A stretch of DNA of 64,000 nt, taken from positions 62,001 to 126,000 of the forward strand of contig JAFAER010000055.1 in NCBI GenBank assembly GCA_023423895.1. Reading direction: 5' to 3'. Of the stretch, positions 32,921 through 42,642 are shown in pieces. Under the pieces are notes generated by a model. The model made no database searches. It was not told the DNA's origin and saw only the letters and a program-made list of their open reading frames with translations. Source of the stretch: Pseudomonadota bacterium (GTDB lineage Bacteria > Myxococcota_A > Polyangia > Polyangiales > Polyangiaceae). The translations under genes were made by a program, and so were the position numbers. Positions within the stretch are counted from its first letter, which is position 1; the number at the start of each line of letters is the position of its first letter.

Positions 32921-34702
32921 ATGGGCGCGCCTTACTCTGCCGAACGCTCCGTCCGTGGCTCCGGGGCCGACTATGGTAAAAGCCGGAGCGTGGTCGAGGT
33001 CGGGGATGTCGTCAGTGGCAAGTACAAGCTTCTCCGGTTGCTCGGAGACGGGGGCATGGGCTCCGTCTACGAAGCGGAGCACCTGACGCTCGGCACGCAC
33101 GTCGCCATCAAGGTTCTCCACAGCGATCTCGCGCGTCGCGCAGGTATCGCCGAGCGCTTCCTGCAGGAGGCGCGTGTCTCCGCGCAGATCCGCAGCCCGC
33201 ACGTCGTGCAGGTGACGGACGTCGACCGCACACCGGACGGCGTCGCGTACCTCGTCATGGAGCTGCTGCAGGGCGAGCCGCTGTCGAACCTGATCAAGCG
33301 CGAACGCCGGCTCGCCGTCGGCACCGCGTGCGAGTACACGGCGCAGATCCTCCAGGCGCTCGAGGCGGCGCACTCGCTCGGTGTCATTCATCGCGACCTG
33401 AAGCCGGACAACGTCTTCGTCACCTTCCAGGGCGGAAAGCCGGTGCTGAAGCTGATCGACTTCGGCATCGCGAAGCTGAAGACGGCGCAGGCCGGACAGA
33501 CGAAGAACCTCACCGTCGCCGGCATGCTGATGGGCACGCCGGAGTACATGGCGCCGGAGCAGGCCTATTCGGCCGACAAGGTCGACGTCCGCGCCGACCT
33601 CTACGCGGTCGGCGTCATGCTCTACGAGATGCTGTCGGGCATGCCGCCAGCGTCGGCGGACGATCCACGCGTGCTCATCCTCAAGGTCGAGCGCGGCGAG
33701 GTGACGCCGCTCGTGCAGGCGGCTCCCGGGATCGAGCCGCAGCTCGCGGGGTTCGTACATCGATCGATGGCGCCCCGACCCGAGCTCCGCTTCGCGAACG
33801 CCACCGAGATGCGGGTCACGCTCCAGGACATCCTGAGCGGGCGGCGCGCAGGCACCGCGAAGCTCACCGCGGCTGCCGGTGGTGCCGGCGGCGCTGCGCC
33901 CGCGCCGGCGGCGCTCGCCGATACGGCCGATGCGCGTGACGTTCGACAGGACATCGGCACCGGCACGGTGATGGGGGCGCCCGTCGACGCCGCGCTCACG
34001 AATCCGTCGGCCGGCATGGGAACGATGATGGGACAGGCGCCGGGCGGGACGGCCGCGGCGCCACCGATGGCGATGCCAGGCATGGCAGGTATGCCAGGCA
34101 TGGCGCAGGGGCCGCATCCGGCGCATGCCGGGCATCCCGGCGCCTACCACGCGCATCACCTCGGGCCGCACGCTGCGTTTCCGGCACCGGCACATCATGA
34201 GGAGCCTCGTCCGAGGAAGAAGGGCGGCTCGGGCCTCGTCGTCGCGCTCGCGATCGTGGCGCTGCTCCTCGGCGCGGGCGCCGTCGTCGCGTACGTCCTC
34301 GGCACGCAGCAATCCGAGCCCGTCGCCACCGCGCCGCCGACCTTCACCAGCACGCCGACGTCGACGACGCCTGCGACCGACGTGACCACCCCGACGACGA
34401 CCCCAGTGGCGCCCGTGACGCCGCTCACCACGAGCACGACGCCCGCCACGGCTCCGAAGCCGACGAACACGACCCCGACCCCGACCCCGACGACGAAGAA
34501 GGACGCGGGGGGCGGCGGTGAAGCTCAGCAGGACGCGGGGACCACGCCGCCGCCGCCGGTCGTGATCACCGATGCGGGTGGGGGCCAGACGACGATCGTG
34601 ACGCCGTTCGGGACGTTCCAGTTCCCCGGACCCCGGCCGCCGTTCTACCCGCCGGATCAGCCCTGGCCGCCGCCGACGATGGGCCCGTTCCCGTCGCCCT
34701 AG
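32921..34702 (+). CDS. Ser/Thr protein kinase with Met/His-rich linker and external tail
   Basis: 593 residues. Kinase domain about 35-300: LGDGGMGSVYEAEH, VAIKVL, VIHRDLKPDNV (about 155), LIDFGIAK and GTPEYMAPEQ. A disordered linker (about 310-430) carries a Met/Gly run (PGMAGMPGMAQ) followed by a His-rich run (HPAHAGHPGAYHAHH). One transmembrane helix follows (about 437-460), then a Thr/Pro-rich external tail of about 130 residues ending FPSP. The domain order fits a transmembrane Hanks-type sensor kinase, but the tail has no recognisable ligand-binding module. Confidence 0.93.
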   Translation: MGAPYSAERSVRGSGADYGKSRSVVEVGDVVSGKYKLLRLLGDGGMGSVYEAEHLTLGTHVAIKVLHSDLARRAGIAERFLQEARVSAQIRSPHVVQVTDVDRTPDGVAYLVMELLQGEPLSNLIKRERRLAVGTACEYTAQILQALEAAHSLGVIHRDLKPDNVFVTFQGGKPVLKLIDFGIAKLKTAQAGQTKNLTVAGMLMGTPEYMAPEQAYSADKVDVRADLYAVGVMLYEMLSGMPPASADDPRVLILKVERGEVTPLVQAAPGIEPQLAGFVHRSMAPRPELRFANATEMRVTLQDILSGRRAGTAKLTAAAGGAGGAAPAPAALADTADARDVRQDIGTGTVMGAPVDAALTNPSAGMGTMMGQAPGGTAAAPPMAMPGMAGMPGMAQGPHPAHAGHPGAYHAHHLGPHAAFPAPAHHEEPRPRKKGGSGLVVALAIVALLLGAGAVVAYVLGTQQSEPVATAPPTFTSTPTSTTPATDVTTPTTTPVAPVTPLTTSTTPATAPKPTNTTPTPTPTTKKDAGGGGEAQQDAGTTPPPPVVITDAGGGQTTIVTPFGTFQFPGPRPPFYPPDQPWPPPTMGPFPSP

Positions 34703-34731
34703 CAGTGAGCGTGGAGTAAATTCTCCGTCCA

Positions 34732-37700
34732 ATGGCGACGAGCGACCCGAAATCGAGCCCGGGATCGACCCCGGGATCGACCTCTGGGGAGAGGCAATTC
34801 ACGCCTCGGGCTCGGCGCGTGTCGCTCGCGCCACCGATGGAGCGGTGGAGCCGTCCGCCTGGCGAGGGTGAGAAGCGGGAGAAGGGCGCGAAGAAGGTGA
34901 AGCCGACGCCGACGCATCGTGAGGCGCTGCGCGCGCTCGCTGATGCGTGGAGGTTCGCCGTCGACGGCCCGCGTCGCCGTGCCGTCGCGGCTGCGTGTGT
35001 CCTGACCACGACGATCGCGTTGCTCGTCGCGCGGGCGGGGACGACCCAGGCACGGATCATCGGCGCTCTTCTGATCGTCGCGGCCGTGGCGGGCGCCCTC
35101 GTCGTGCGCGCGCTGGCGCGGCGCGTGTTCTCCGACCCGGCGCGGACGATCGAGCACGTGGCCGGACGCATGGAGCCGGAGGCTGCCGCGCGCGCGATTC
35201 GATCGCTGTCGCTGCTCGAGCCCGAGACGACGACCGGCTCCTCGCGCGAGCTCGCGGAGCTTCACGTGGCGCGATCGCTCGCGGCGCTGCCGCTCGATGG
35301 CGTTCGTCATGGCGCTCGACGTGTCGCGTTCGTGCTCGGCATCGCCGCGCTCGGGCTCGCTGCGATCAACGTCGCTGCATGCGCGATGGATCCGTGGGCG
35401 GTCGTCGAGGGCGCGGACGTGCTCGTCGCGCGCGAGGGCGTCGCGCCCGTCGGCATGACGTGGCTCAGCGAGCTCTCGATCCGCGCGCGGCCGCCGGACT
35501 ACCTCCATCAGGAAGAACGCCGCGTTGGTCCGTACGACGACGTTGCGCTGCCGCGCGGCACGCTCCTCACGTTCCGCGGGACCCCGCTCCATGCCGGTCG
35601 GCGCCTGCTGCTCACGGACGGCACGGCGGAGGTGCCGTTCGTCGACGATGGCTCCGGCCACGTCGTCGCCCGGTGGCCGCTCGCCGAAAGCGTGGAGCTC
35701 AAGGTCGTGGCACGCTTCGGCCGGGTCGCCATTCCAGAGCCCGATGCGACGCCGGTCGAGTCGATCCCGGATGCAACCCCGCTCGTGACCCTCGAGGGAG
35801 CGCCGAAACAGATCCGTTTGGCGAGCGAGGAGGACGCCTCCGAGATCCCGATCCACTACGAGGCCGTCGACGATCACGGCCTCCGTGAGGTGCATCTCGT
35901 CCTCCGCGCCGGTCCGCGCGAGGAGCGGCGAGTGCTCGCACGGCTCGACGGTGAGACCAAGACCGATCGTGGCGGCTACAACCTGCGCGCGAGCGATCCG
36001 TTCGTGAAGAAGAGCCACGCGCCCATCGAGATTCGCGTCGAGGCGAAGGACAACGATCCGATCACTGGTCCGAAGTGGGGCGCGAGCGACGCCATCACCA
36101 TCGTCCCCCCGGACGTCGGCGAGCCGGAGTCGCGCCGCCTTGCTGCCCTCGTGAAGGTGCGTGATGCGCTCGTCGACGCGCTCGCATGGCGTCTCAGGAC
36201 CTCGCTGCCGGCGGAGCCGAAAGATCGCAAGGCGATGCTCGAGGAAGACGTGAAGCTCGCGGACGAGGGGACCGAGCTGCTCGAATCGGCCCTCGCGACC
36301 TCGTACGCCGGCGTTCGCGTTCCGGGCCGGCTCGGCGCCATGCTTCGAGGCCGCATGCGCAAGGTGAAGGATGCCGCGCAGAACCAGCTCCGGTCGCCGA
36401 GCACGACGGCGCGCGCGAACGTCGTGAAGGCGAACGAGCGCATCGTGCTCGTCATCGACGCGGCCATCCAGGGGCTCGGGCTACGCGATACGCGCGACGT
36501 CGCGCGCGAGCTCGCCGAGGTCGCGGAGGAGCTCGCCGCCGCTGCCGCGCTCGCGCACAAGCCGGCCGAGAAGGTCCGCGGAGAGCAGCGCATGGACGCC
36601 GCAGTCGTCGTTCTCGACGGAGGTGGCAAGGCGATGCGCCGTCTCGGCGCGCTCGGTCGTGACATCGGCGAGATCGTCGAGATGGACCTGCTCCGCGTCG
36701 CCCGCGCGCGCACCGGGGGCGATCTCGTTCACGCGACGCTCGCCGCGCAAGACCTCGCCGCCCGCCTTCGGCAGCCGGACCCTTCATTCGGCGCGCGCGG
36801 CGGCCGCCCTTCGCATGCGGGCGGCGAGTCCGGCGGCGGTCGCGGCGCTGCCGGTGAAGAAGGCGACGGCGAGATGAGCGACGTCGAGCAGGCCTTCAAC
36901 GAGGCGGCGAAAGATCTCGACCGCCTCGCGTCCGAGCACGCCGGGCACGTCGGCAAGGTCGAGCAGTCGCTCGCGGCCGGCTCGACGAAGGAGGACCTCG
37001 ACGCGCTCTCCGAAGAAGCGAAGAAGCACGCCCAGAAGGTCCGCGAGGCCGTGCGTCCGTTGCCGAACGTCGGCGGCGGAAGCGACTCGTGGACGAGCAA
37101 GGGCGCGGCCGCTCGCGAGCACGCCGAGCAAATGGCGCGCGCGATGGAGCAGGGGAACGCGGCCGACGCCGTCCAGAGCGGGCGCAGCGCGCTCGGCGCG
37201 CTCGACGAAGCGAAGCGCGCCGCCGCTCGCGAGCGCTTCGGCCGCCTCTCGGATCCCAACGCGGAGCGCACCGTCGATGAAGCCCGGCGACAGATGGAGG
37301 CCGAGGTGAAGTGGGCGGAGGACAAGCTCGAGGAGCTCCGGCGGCGCGCAGCGCAGCGGGCCGCGCCCGAGCTCCGCGAGCACGGCGACACCGAAGGAAA
37401 GCTCGCCGAGCGCGCACGCGAGCTCGCGAAGAAGGGCCGCGATCAGGAGGCCCTTCCGCCGGCGGCGCTCGACGCGCTCCACGATGCCGAACAGGCCGCA
37501 CAGGAGGCGGCGCGCGCGCTCCGCGAAGGTGACGCCGACAAGGGCCTCAAGAAGCAACGCGAAGCGCAGCAGAAGCTCGAGATGGCGCGTGATGCGCTCG
37601 GCGACGGAGAGAGCGAGCGCGACGCGTCGAACGGCGACGGCGACCGCATGGCGCGCGACCACACGGACATCCCGAAGGCCGATGCCCACAAGGGCCCCGA

Positions 37701-37797
37701 GGAGTTCCGCAAGCGGGTGATCAAGGGCCTCGGCCAGCCGACCGGCGGCAAGTACAAGGACGCGGTGAAGCGGTACGCGGAAGGGCTGCTTCGATGA
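34732..37797 (+). CDS. Large DUF4175-like membrane-anchored coiled-coil protein
   Basis: 1021 residues. Two hydrophobic segments occur near the N-terminus (about 85-130) and another at about 190-215, followed by a beta-rich region (about 240-455) and a long charged helical region (about 460-1000) with Ala/Glu/Lys/Arg periodicity typical of coiled coil. The order resembles DUF4175 proteins, which sit in the inner membrane and project into the periplasm, function unknown. Its stop overlaps the ATG of the peptidase-like gene by 4 bp, so the pair is coupled. Confidence 0.8.
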   Translation: MATSDPKSSPGSTPGSTSGERQFTPRARRVSLAPPMERWSRPPGEGEKREKGAKKVKPTPTHREALRALADAWRFAVDGPRRRAVAAACVLTTTIALLVARAGTTQARIIGALLIVAAVAGALVVRALARRVFSDPARTIEHVAGRMEPEAAARAIRSLSLLEPETTTGSSRELAELHVARSLAALPLDGVRHGARRVAFVLGIAALGLAAINVAACAMDPWAVVEGADVLVAREGVAPVGMTWLSELSIRARPPDYLHQEERRVGPYDDVALPRGTLLTFRGTPLHAGRRLLLTDGTAEVPFVDDGSGHVVARWPLAESVELKVVARFGRVAIPEPDATPVESIPDATPLVTLEGAPKQIRLASEEDASEIPIHYEAVDDHGLREVHLVLRAGPREERRVLARLDGETKTDRGGYNLRASDPFVKKSHAPIEIRVEAKDNDPITGPKWGASDAITIVPPDVGEPESRRLAALVKVRDALVDALAWRLRTSLPAEPKDRKAMLEEDVKLADEGTELLESALATSYAGVRVPGRLGAMLRGRMRKVKDAAQNQLRSPSTTARANVVKANERIVLVIDAAIQGLGLRDTRDVARELAEVAEELAAAAALAHKPAEKVRGEQRMDAAVVVLDGGGKAMRRLGALGRDIGEIVEMDLLRVARARTGGDLVHATLAAQDLAARLRQPDPSFGARGGRPSHAGGESGGGRGAAGEEGDGEMSDVEQAFNEAAKDLDRLASEHAGHVGKVEQSLAAGSTKEDLDALSEEAKKHAQKVREAVRPLPNVGGGSDSWTSKGAAAREHAEQMARAMEQGNAADAVQSGRSALGALDEAKRAAARERFGRLSDPNAERTVDEARRQMEAEVKWAEDKLEELRRRAAQRAAPELREHGDTEGKLAERARELAKKGRDQEALPPAALDALHDAEQAAQEAARALREGDADKGLKKQREAQQKLEMARDALGDGESERDASNGDGDRMARDHTDIPKADAHKGPEEFRKRVIKGLGQPTGGKYKDAVKRYAEGLLR

Positions 37798-39371
37798 TCC
37801 GCAATCTTCCGCAAATCCGCCTCCGCAAATCCGCCGCCTTCCTCGCCCTCTCCGCGGCGCTGCTCGCCGTCTGCGGTCCGACCCGCGCCATCGCGCAGCC
37901 GGATCCCGGAGAGGTGATGGCGTACCGCGCGAACGAGCTCATCGTCGCGATGGAGTACGACAAGGCCCGCGCGGAGCTCGCGAAGGCAGACCCGAACAGC
38001 CCGTCCGTGATCCTCGCGAAGGCGCGCCTCGCGCTCTACGAGGAGGACTGCGATCTGTCCGCGGCGCTCATGAGCCGAGGGGACGTCGCGCAGACGGAAG
38101 AGGGGCGCGTCCTCGCAGATGTGGCTCGCGGATGTGCGCGCGTCACGGCGGCGACGGTCGTCGACAAGGACGAGGCGGCGGGCGTGGTCGTCCGCTGGCA
38201 CGACGAGGCCGACCGCGCGCTGATGCCGCTGATGATCGACACGGTGAACAAGGCGCGCGCCTCGCTCACTCGGGATCTCGGCGTCGACTGGAAGAAGCCC
38301 ACACGCATCACCGTCGTGCGAGACTTGCTTTCTCTCTCGGCGATGACGGGTCTGCCGTACAAGGCAGCGCAGACGACGGGCACCGTCGCCGTCGCCAAGT
38401 GGGGACGCGTCACCATCCTCTCGCCGCGCGCGAGCAAACACGGCTATCCGTGGCGCGATACGCTCACTCACGAGCTGACGCATCTCGCGATCTCCATGCA
38501 GTCGCGCGAGCGCGCGCCACTATGGCTGCACGAAGGTGTCGCGCGCCGGCAGGAGACGCGCTGGCGTGAGCCCGGACCGTTCGACGATCGACCGAGCGTG
38601 GAGAGCGTGGTCCAGCGGGGCATGGAGCTGAAGCTCGATCTGCCGCTCGACAAGCTCGGCCCGTCGATCGCGATGCTTCCGAGCGCGGATGCGGCGATGG
38701 TCGCGTTCGCCGAGGTGACGAGCTTCGTGCGGTTCTTCGTCGAGACGCAGCCGGAAGGCTCGCTCGCGAAGCTTCTCGTCGCGCTCCGCGGGGCGAAGGA
38801 GGTCGACGATGCGCTGAAAGAGGTCAGCGGTGAGACGCTCGCCCAGTGGGACACGAAGTGGCGCGCGAACCTCGCGCGGAAGACGAAGGAGCCACTCTCG
38901 CCGCTCTACGGGCTCGGTGGCACGCCGCCGAGCGCGACCGACTCCCGCGAGCGCTCGCGGCTCGCCGAGCTGCTCCTCGGCCGAGGCCACTCGAACGAAG
39001 CGCTCACCCAGCTCGACAAGATCCCCGACAGCCTCCTGGCCGACCCGAGCCTCCGCTACCTCCGGGGCCGGGTGCTCGAGGCAAAGGGGGAGGCCCAGGC
39101 CGCCGAGGCGCTCGTCGAGGACCCCAAGGCCTGGATCGCGAGCTTCGGGCCCTGCTGGGCGCTGCGGAGCCGCCTGGCCCAGGCTCGAGGCGACCTTCCG
39201 ACGGCCGAAAGCGCAAATGCCGAGGCCCTGGCGCACGATCCGTTCACGGTCGAGGCTGCCTGCGGGAGCCTGAATCCCGAGGCGCCGGCCATTTCGGCCG
39301 GTTCAGGCGGAGGTGCGCCTCTGTGCGACGCCGCAAAGCTGCGAGCCGAGCCCGACCTCGGTAGAGACTAG
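37794..39371 (+). CDS. Exported gluzincin-like metallopeptidase with TPR-like tail
   Basis: 525 residues. The signal peptide ends AIAQP. A helical region (about 40-120) is followed by a peptidase_MA-type domain with HELTH (about 226-230) and, 17 residues on, the WLHEG segment supplying the third zinc ligand Glu. A C-terminal helical repeat region (about 380-480) contains TPR-like units (AELLLGRGHSNEALTQL...). Activity is plausible because all metal ligands are present. The coupling to the DUF4175-like gene suggests a periplasmic or envelope substrate. Confidence 0.83.
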   Translation: MIRNLPQIRLRKSAAFLALSAALLAVCGPTRAIAQPDPGEVMAYRANELIVAMEYDKARAELAKADPNSPSVILAKARLALYEEDCDLSAALMSRGDVAQTEEGRVLADVARGCARVTAATVVDKDEAAGVVVRWHDEADRALMPLMIDTVNKARASLTRDLGVDWKKPTRITVVRDLLSLSAMTGLPYKAAQTTGTVAVAKWGRVTILSPRASKHGYPWRDTLTHELTHLAISMQSRERAPLWLHEGVARRQETRWREPGPFDDRPSVESVVQRGMELKLDLPLDKLGPSIAMLPSADAAMVAFAEVTSFVRFFVETQPEGSLAKLLVALRGAKEVDDALKEVSGETLAQWDTKWRANLARKTKEPLSPLYGLGGTPPSATDSRERSRLAELLLGRGHSNEALTQLDKIPDSLLADPSLRYLRGRVLEAKGEAQAAEALVEDPKAWIASFGPCWALRSRLAQARGDLPTAESANAEALAHDPFTVEAACGSLNPEAPAISAGSGGGAPLCDAAKLRAEPDLGRD

Positions 39372-39377
39372 GTCTAA

Positions 39378-39407
39378 TTGACCTTCCCCGCAGAGGGCCG
39401 GCATAAT
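39378..39407 (+). promoter_or_regulatory. Candidate sigma-70 promoter for psd
   Basis: TTGACC (39378-39383) and CATAAT (39402-39407) are separated by 18 bp, an unusually clear match in this GC-rich DNA. It starts just after the upstream stop codon and about 110 bp before psd. Confidence 0.6.
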
Positions 39408-39413
39408 CCGTAA

Positions 39414-39428
39414 CGGCAGAATCTGCCG
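39414..39428. promoter_or_regulatory. CGGCAGA-A-TCTGCCG palindrome at the presumed transcription start
   Basis: Seven-base arms flank one A. The dyad begins 6 bp after the -10 element, where an operator would block initiation. It could bind a repressor of the psd unit, or be a short hairpin in the leader. Confidence 0.5.
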
Positions 39429-39514
39429 AAAGAAAGAGGTCGGGGAACCCTACGTGAGACGTTCTCGTGGGTAGGCCCGCTGACGGAGGGGCCGGGTCCT
39501 ATACCTTGTCGTCG

Positions 39515-40402
39515 ATGAACGCGATCACGTACGCCACCGCCCAGATTCTGCGAGTACTCCCGCGAACCCGCATCACACGCGTGATGGGTCGCTTGGCCGA
39601 CTACGCCTGGCCCGACCGCGTCGGCAAGACGGTGGTCGACCTCTACTGTCGCGCCTACGCCGTCGATCTCGACGAATGCCGGAAGGCCTCGGGCTTCCGA
39701 TCGTTCGACGAGTTCTTCACGCGTGAGCTGCGGGACGGCGCCCGACCGCTGCCGGACGATCGAGCGGTCGTCATCAGCCCAGCCGACGGACGCGTGGACT
39801 CGATCGGACCGATCGACGGCCGGGCATTCCGCGTGAAGGGCCGGCCGTATCAGGTGGACGAGCTCCTCGGCGATGACGAGGAAGCGCGCCGGTACGAGGG
39901 CGGGCAGGGATGCGTCGTGTATCTCTCGCCGCGCGACTACCACCGCGTCCACGCGCCGGTGTCCGGCGTGATCACGACCGTGCGCTCGATGCCCGGGGAC
40001 TACTACCCGGTGAACGCCATCGGGGTCCGTCACGTCCACAACCTCTTCGTGCGAAACCGACGCGTCGCGATCACGATCGAGACGCCGCCGGAGTCGGGCC
40101 TCGGCCGCGTGACCGTCGTCATGGTCGCGGCGATGGTCGTCGGGCGCATCACGGTCTCCGGCATCGAGGAGCGCGACGTGCCCATCGGCGTGTTTCGGTT
40201 GAGCCCCGGGCGTCGGGTCGAGCGCGGCGAGGAGATCGGCATCTTCCGGCTGGGCTCGACAGCGGTCGTGTTCTTCGAGCCCGGCGTCGTCAGCGAATGG
40301 CTCGTCGGCGAAGGGCCCGTGCGCTTCGGTCAGCCCTTCGCGCTCCACGCGTCGGAGGCGCGGCGCGCCAGGGATGGGAGCTCGAGCGAGGGGGCTGGAT
40401 GA
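39515..40402 (+). CDS. psd: Phosphatidylserine decarboxylase
   Basis: 295 residues from ATG 39515. A family-typical FRSFDEFFTRELRDGARP, VISPADGRVDSIG and YLSPRDYHRVHAPV precede the self-cleavage site, the LGST in FRLGSTAVVFFEPG (about 245-248), whose Ser becomes the pyruvoyl group. The enzyme converts phosphatidylserine to phosphatidylethanolamine at the inner membrane. The final TGA overlaps the start of a methyltransferase fusion gene (ATGA). A promoter-operator candidate lies upstream. An upstream in-frame start at 39467 is less likely. Confidence 0.95.
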   Translation: MNAITYATAQILRVLPRTRITRVMGRLADYAWPDRVGKTVVDLYCRAYAVDLDECRKASGFRSFDEFFTRELRDGARPLPDDRAVVISPADGRVDSIGPIDGRAFRVKGRPYQVDELLGDDEEARRYEGGQGCVVYLSPRDYHRVHAPVSGVITTVRSMPGDYYPVNAIGVRHVHNLFVRNRRVAITIETPPESGLGRVTVVMVAAMVVGRITVSGIEERDVPIGVFRLSPGRRVERGEEIGIFRLGSTAVVFFEPGVVSEWLVGEGPVRFGQPFALHASEARRARDGSSSEGAG

Positions 40403-42579
40403 GCGGCGGCGACGGACCTTCGAAGCTCTCGCCGAACACGGACGGGTCGCGGGCCGTCCGGCAGGCCGAGCCGCTCGACGACATCATCCTTGGCGACGAC
40501 GATGAGCCCCGCCTCGCCGAGGCGCCGCCGCCCGTCGCACCGAAGCCGTCGACCCCACCGCCGCCGATTCAACGAACGAAGCTGCCGGACCCGACGTCCG
40601 CGTCTTCCGTGCGGACGCCGTCTGCACCACCACCGCCGGTGCGCAAAGACCGGAGCTCGAGCCACGTCGAGGCCGCTCCGGACGCGAGCCGGGAAGCCAA
40701 GGAGACGCAGGGCCGCAAGCGCGCGAAGATGACGCTGCGGATCCCCGATGACGAGATCTCGCGCCCGAACCTGCCCGCAACGACGCCCGTGGGCGGCGTG
40801 CCCGTGACGGCGCCGCTGCCGCCGGTGACGACGCCGAGCCGTCCACCCTCGTCCCCGGAGCCCGCAGCGCGGGCGGAGGTCGCGCACGACACGATCCCTC
40901 CGCCCCGTCGACCGATGACGGGGCCGCCCCCGGCCTTCAGTGCCGACGACACACTCGAGCTCCCGAGCGATCAGGTCCGAGCGCGGCTCGCTGCTCTCGT
41001 CGGTGGCGATGCGTTCAAGGCGCCGGCCGTCGGCATCGACGCTTCGACCGAGGCGGGCTGGACGCCTTATCAGCCCGAGGTCGACAGCGAGCCGATGCTT
41101 CCGCAGATCCAGCCGACGCCGATCGTCGAGCTGCGCGATCCGCCGCCGAACGGCGATGCGCAGGAACGCCTCGGTGGCCTCGATCCTCGCGGGACGATGC
41201 TCGACACGTACGAGGTCCACAACTCGAGCCCGCCGATCTCGGAGGACATCCCCGTCGACATGGACTTGTCGGCGATCGGCAGCATCCCCGACCCGTCGAG
41301 CGACGAGCTGGCGACGTCCCCACGCTTGCCGGTGCCGCTGGACTCCGAGGAGATCCGCTTCGACGAAGCCGACCGCGTCAGCGAGACCGGCGAGGTGGAG
41401 GTCGCGCCCGAGGATCTCGTGAGCGTCGAGTCGCTGCCGCCCGCGCTCCAGCCGCCGCCGGTGAAGACGGCCGGAAAATACCCCGCGTTCAAGGCGCCCG
41501 GCCCTGAGAGCGCGACTCCGGCAGCGACGGCGACGTCGCTCATGGCGAACGCGCCGGCGCCAGCGGCCGTGCGCCCGCCCGCGGCGACGGTGCCGATGTA
41601 TCCCGTCACGTCGGGCGCGCCCGCGGTGACCGGGACGACGCCACACACGCCTGCCGTCGCACCGGCGGCTCACGTGCCTCCGGTCGTCCAGACTGGCGCG
41701 AACCCGCCGCACGCGTCGGTGCAGTCGACCCCTGGGCCCGCCGCGCGCAGGCCGTCGAGCCCGCTCGTCTTCGTTCCGCCCGTCGGAGCGCTGGCTCCGC
41801 CGCCGATGACGGATACGGCGGCGAATCGCAAGAAGACGCGGCCCTGGTGGGAAGAGCTCTTCAACGACGACTTCATCCGCACCATGGCCAAGGTGACGGA
41901 CGCGCAGATCGGCGGCGAGGTGAACTTCATCGAAGAGAGCCTCGGGTGCGAGGCGGGCGCGATGATCCTCGATCTCGCCTGCGGTACCGGACGTCACGCC
42001 GTGGAGCTCGCTGCGCGTGGGTATCAGGTCGTCGGCTTCGACCTGAGCCTCGCGATGCTCGCCCGCGCCTCCGACGAAGCTCAGGACCGCAAGCAGAAGA
42101 TCAACTTCGTCCAGGGCGACATGCGCGAGATGACGTTCGAAGAGACCTTCGACGGCGTCTACTCCTGGAACACGAGCTTCGGGTACTTCGACGAGGAGAA
42201 GAACAGCACCGTCATCGCCCGCGTCCACAAGGCGCTGAAGAAGGGCGGACAGTTCCTGCTCGACGTCGTCAACCGCGACTACATCATCCGTCAGGCGCCG
42301 TCGCTCGCATGGTTCGAGGGAGACGGCTGCATCTGCATGGACGAGATGACGATCGACTTCATCACCAGCCGCATGAAAGTGAAGCGGACGCTGATGATGG
42401 ACGATGGACGCACGAAGGAGATCGAATACTCGATCCGCACTTACGCGCTCCACGAGCTCGGGAAGATGCTGCACGACAACGGCTTCCGCGTCGCCGAGGT
42501 GAGCGGCCGCACCGGAACGCCGGGGGTGTTCTTCGGCTGCGAGTCGCCGCGGACGTTGATCCTCGCCGAGAAGCGCTGA
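40399..42579 (+). CDS. Disordered proline-rich region fused to a class I methyltransferase
   Basis: 726 residues. About 470 N-terminal residues are a low-complexity Pro/Ala/Ser/Thr-rich region with acidic patches and no signal peptide. From about 485 a complete SAM methyltransferase fold follows: motif I MILDLACGTGRH (about 521), VVGFDLSLAM, FVQGDMREMTF, SWNTSFGYFDEEK, and a LKKGGQFLLDVVN motif III. It overlaps psd by 4 bp, and this coupling suggests a lipid link. If it methylates the psd product, it would make phosphatidylcholine, but the fold alone cannot show the substrate. Confidence 0.8.
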   Translation: MSGGDGPSKLSPNTDGSRAVRQAEPLDDIILGDDDEPRLAEAPPPVAPKPSTPPPPIQRTKLPDPTSASSVRTPSAPPPPVRKDRSSSHVEAAPDASREAKETQGRKRAKMTLRIPDDEISRPNLPATTPVGGVPVTAPLPPVTTPSRPPSSPEPAARAEVAHDTIPPPRRPMTGPPPAFSADDTLELPSDQVRARLAALVGGDAFKAPAVGIDASTEAGWTPYQPEVDSEPMLPQIQPTPIVELRDPPPNGDAQERLGGLDPRGTMLDTYEVHNSSPPISEDIPVDMDLSAIGSIPDPSSDELATSPRLPVPLDSEEIRFDEADRVSETGEVEVAPEDLVSVESLPPALQPPPVKTAGKYPAFKAPGPESATPAATATSLMANAPAPAAVRPPAATVPMYPVTSGAPAVTGTTPHTPAVAPAAHVPPVVQTGANPPHASVQSTPGPAARRPSSPLVFVPPVGALAPPPMTDTAANRKKTRPWWEELFNDDFIRTMAKVTDAQIGGEVNFIEESLGCEAGAMILDLACGTGRHAVELAARGYQVVGFDLSLAMLARASDEAQDRKQKINFVQGDMREMTFEETFDGVYSWNTSFGYFDEEKNSTVIARVHKALKKGGQFLLDVVNRDYIIRQAPSLAWFEGDGCICMDEMTIDFITSRMKVKRTLMMDDGRTKEIEYSIRTYALHELGKMLHDNGFRVAEVSGRTGTPGVFFGCESPRTLILAEKR

Positions 42580-42642
42580 CCCCGCCGGACGTGACAAACG
42601 CGACCAGATGCGCTCGCGCGAGCAGAGCGGTATCCTCTGCCG

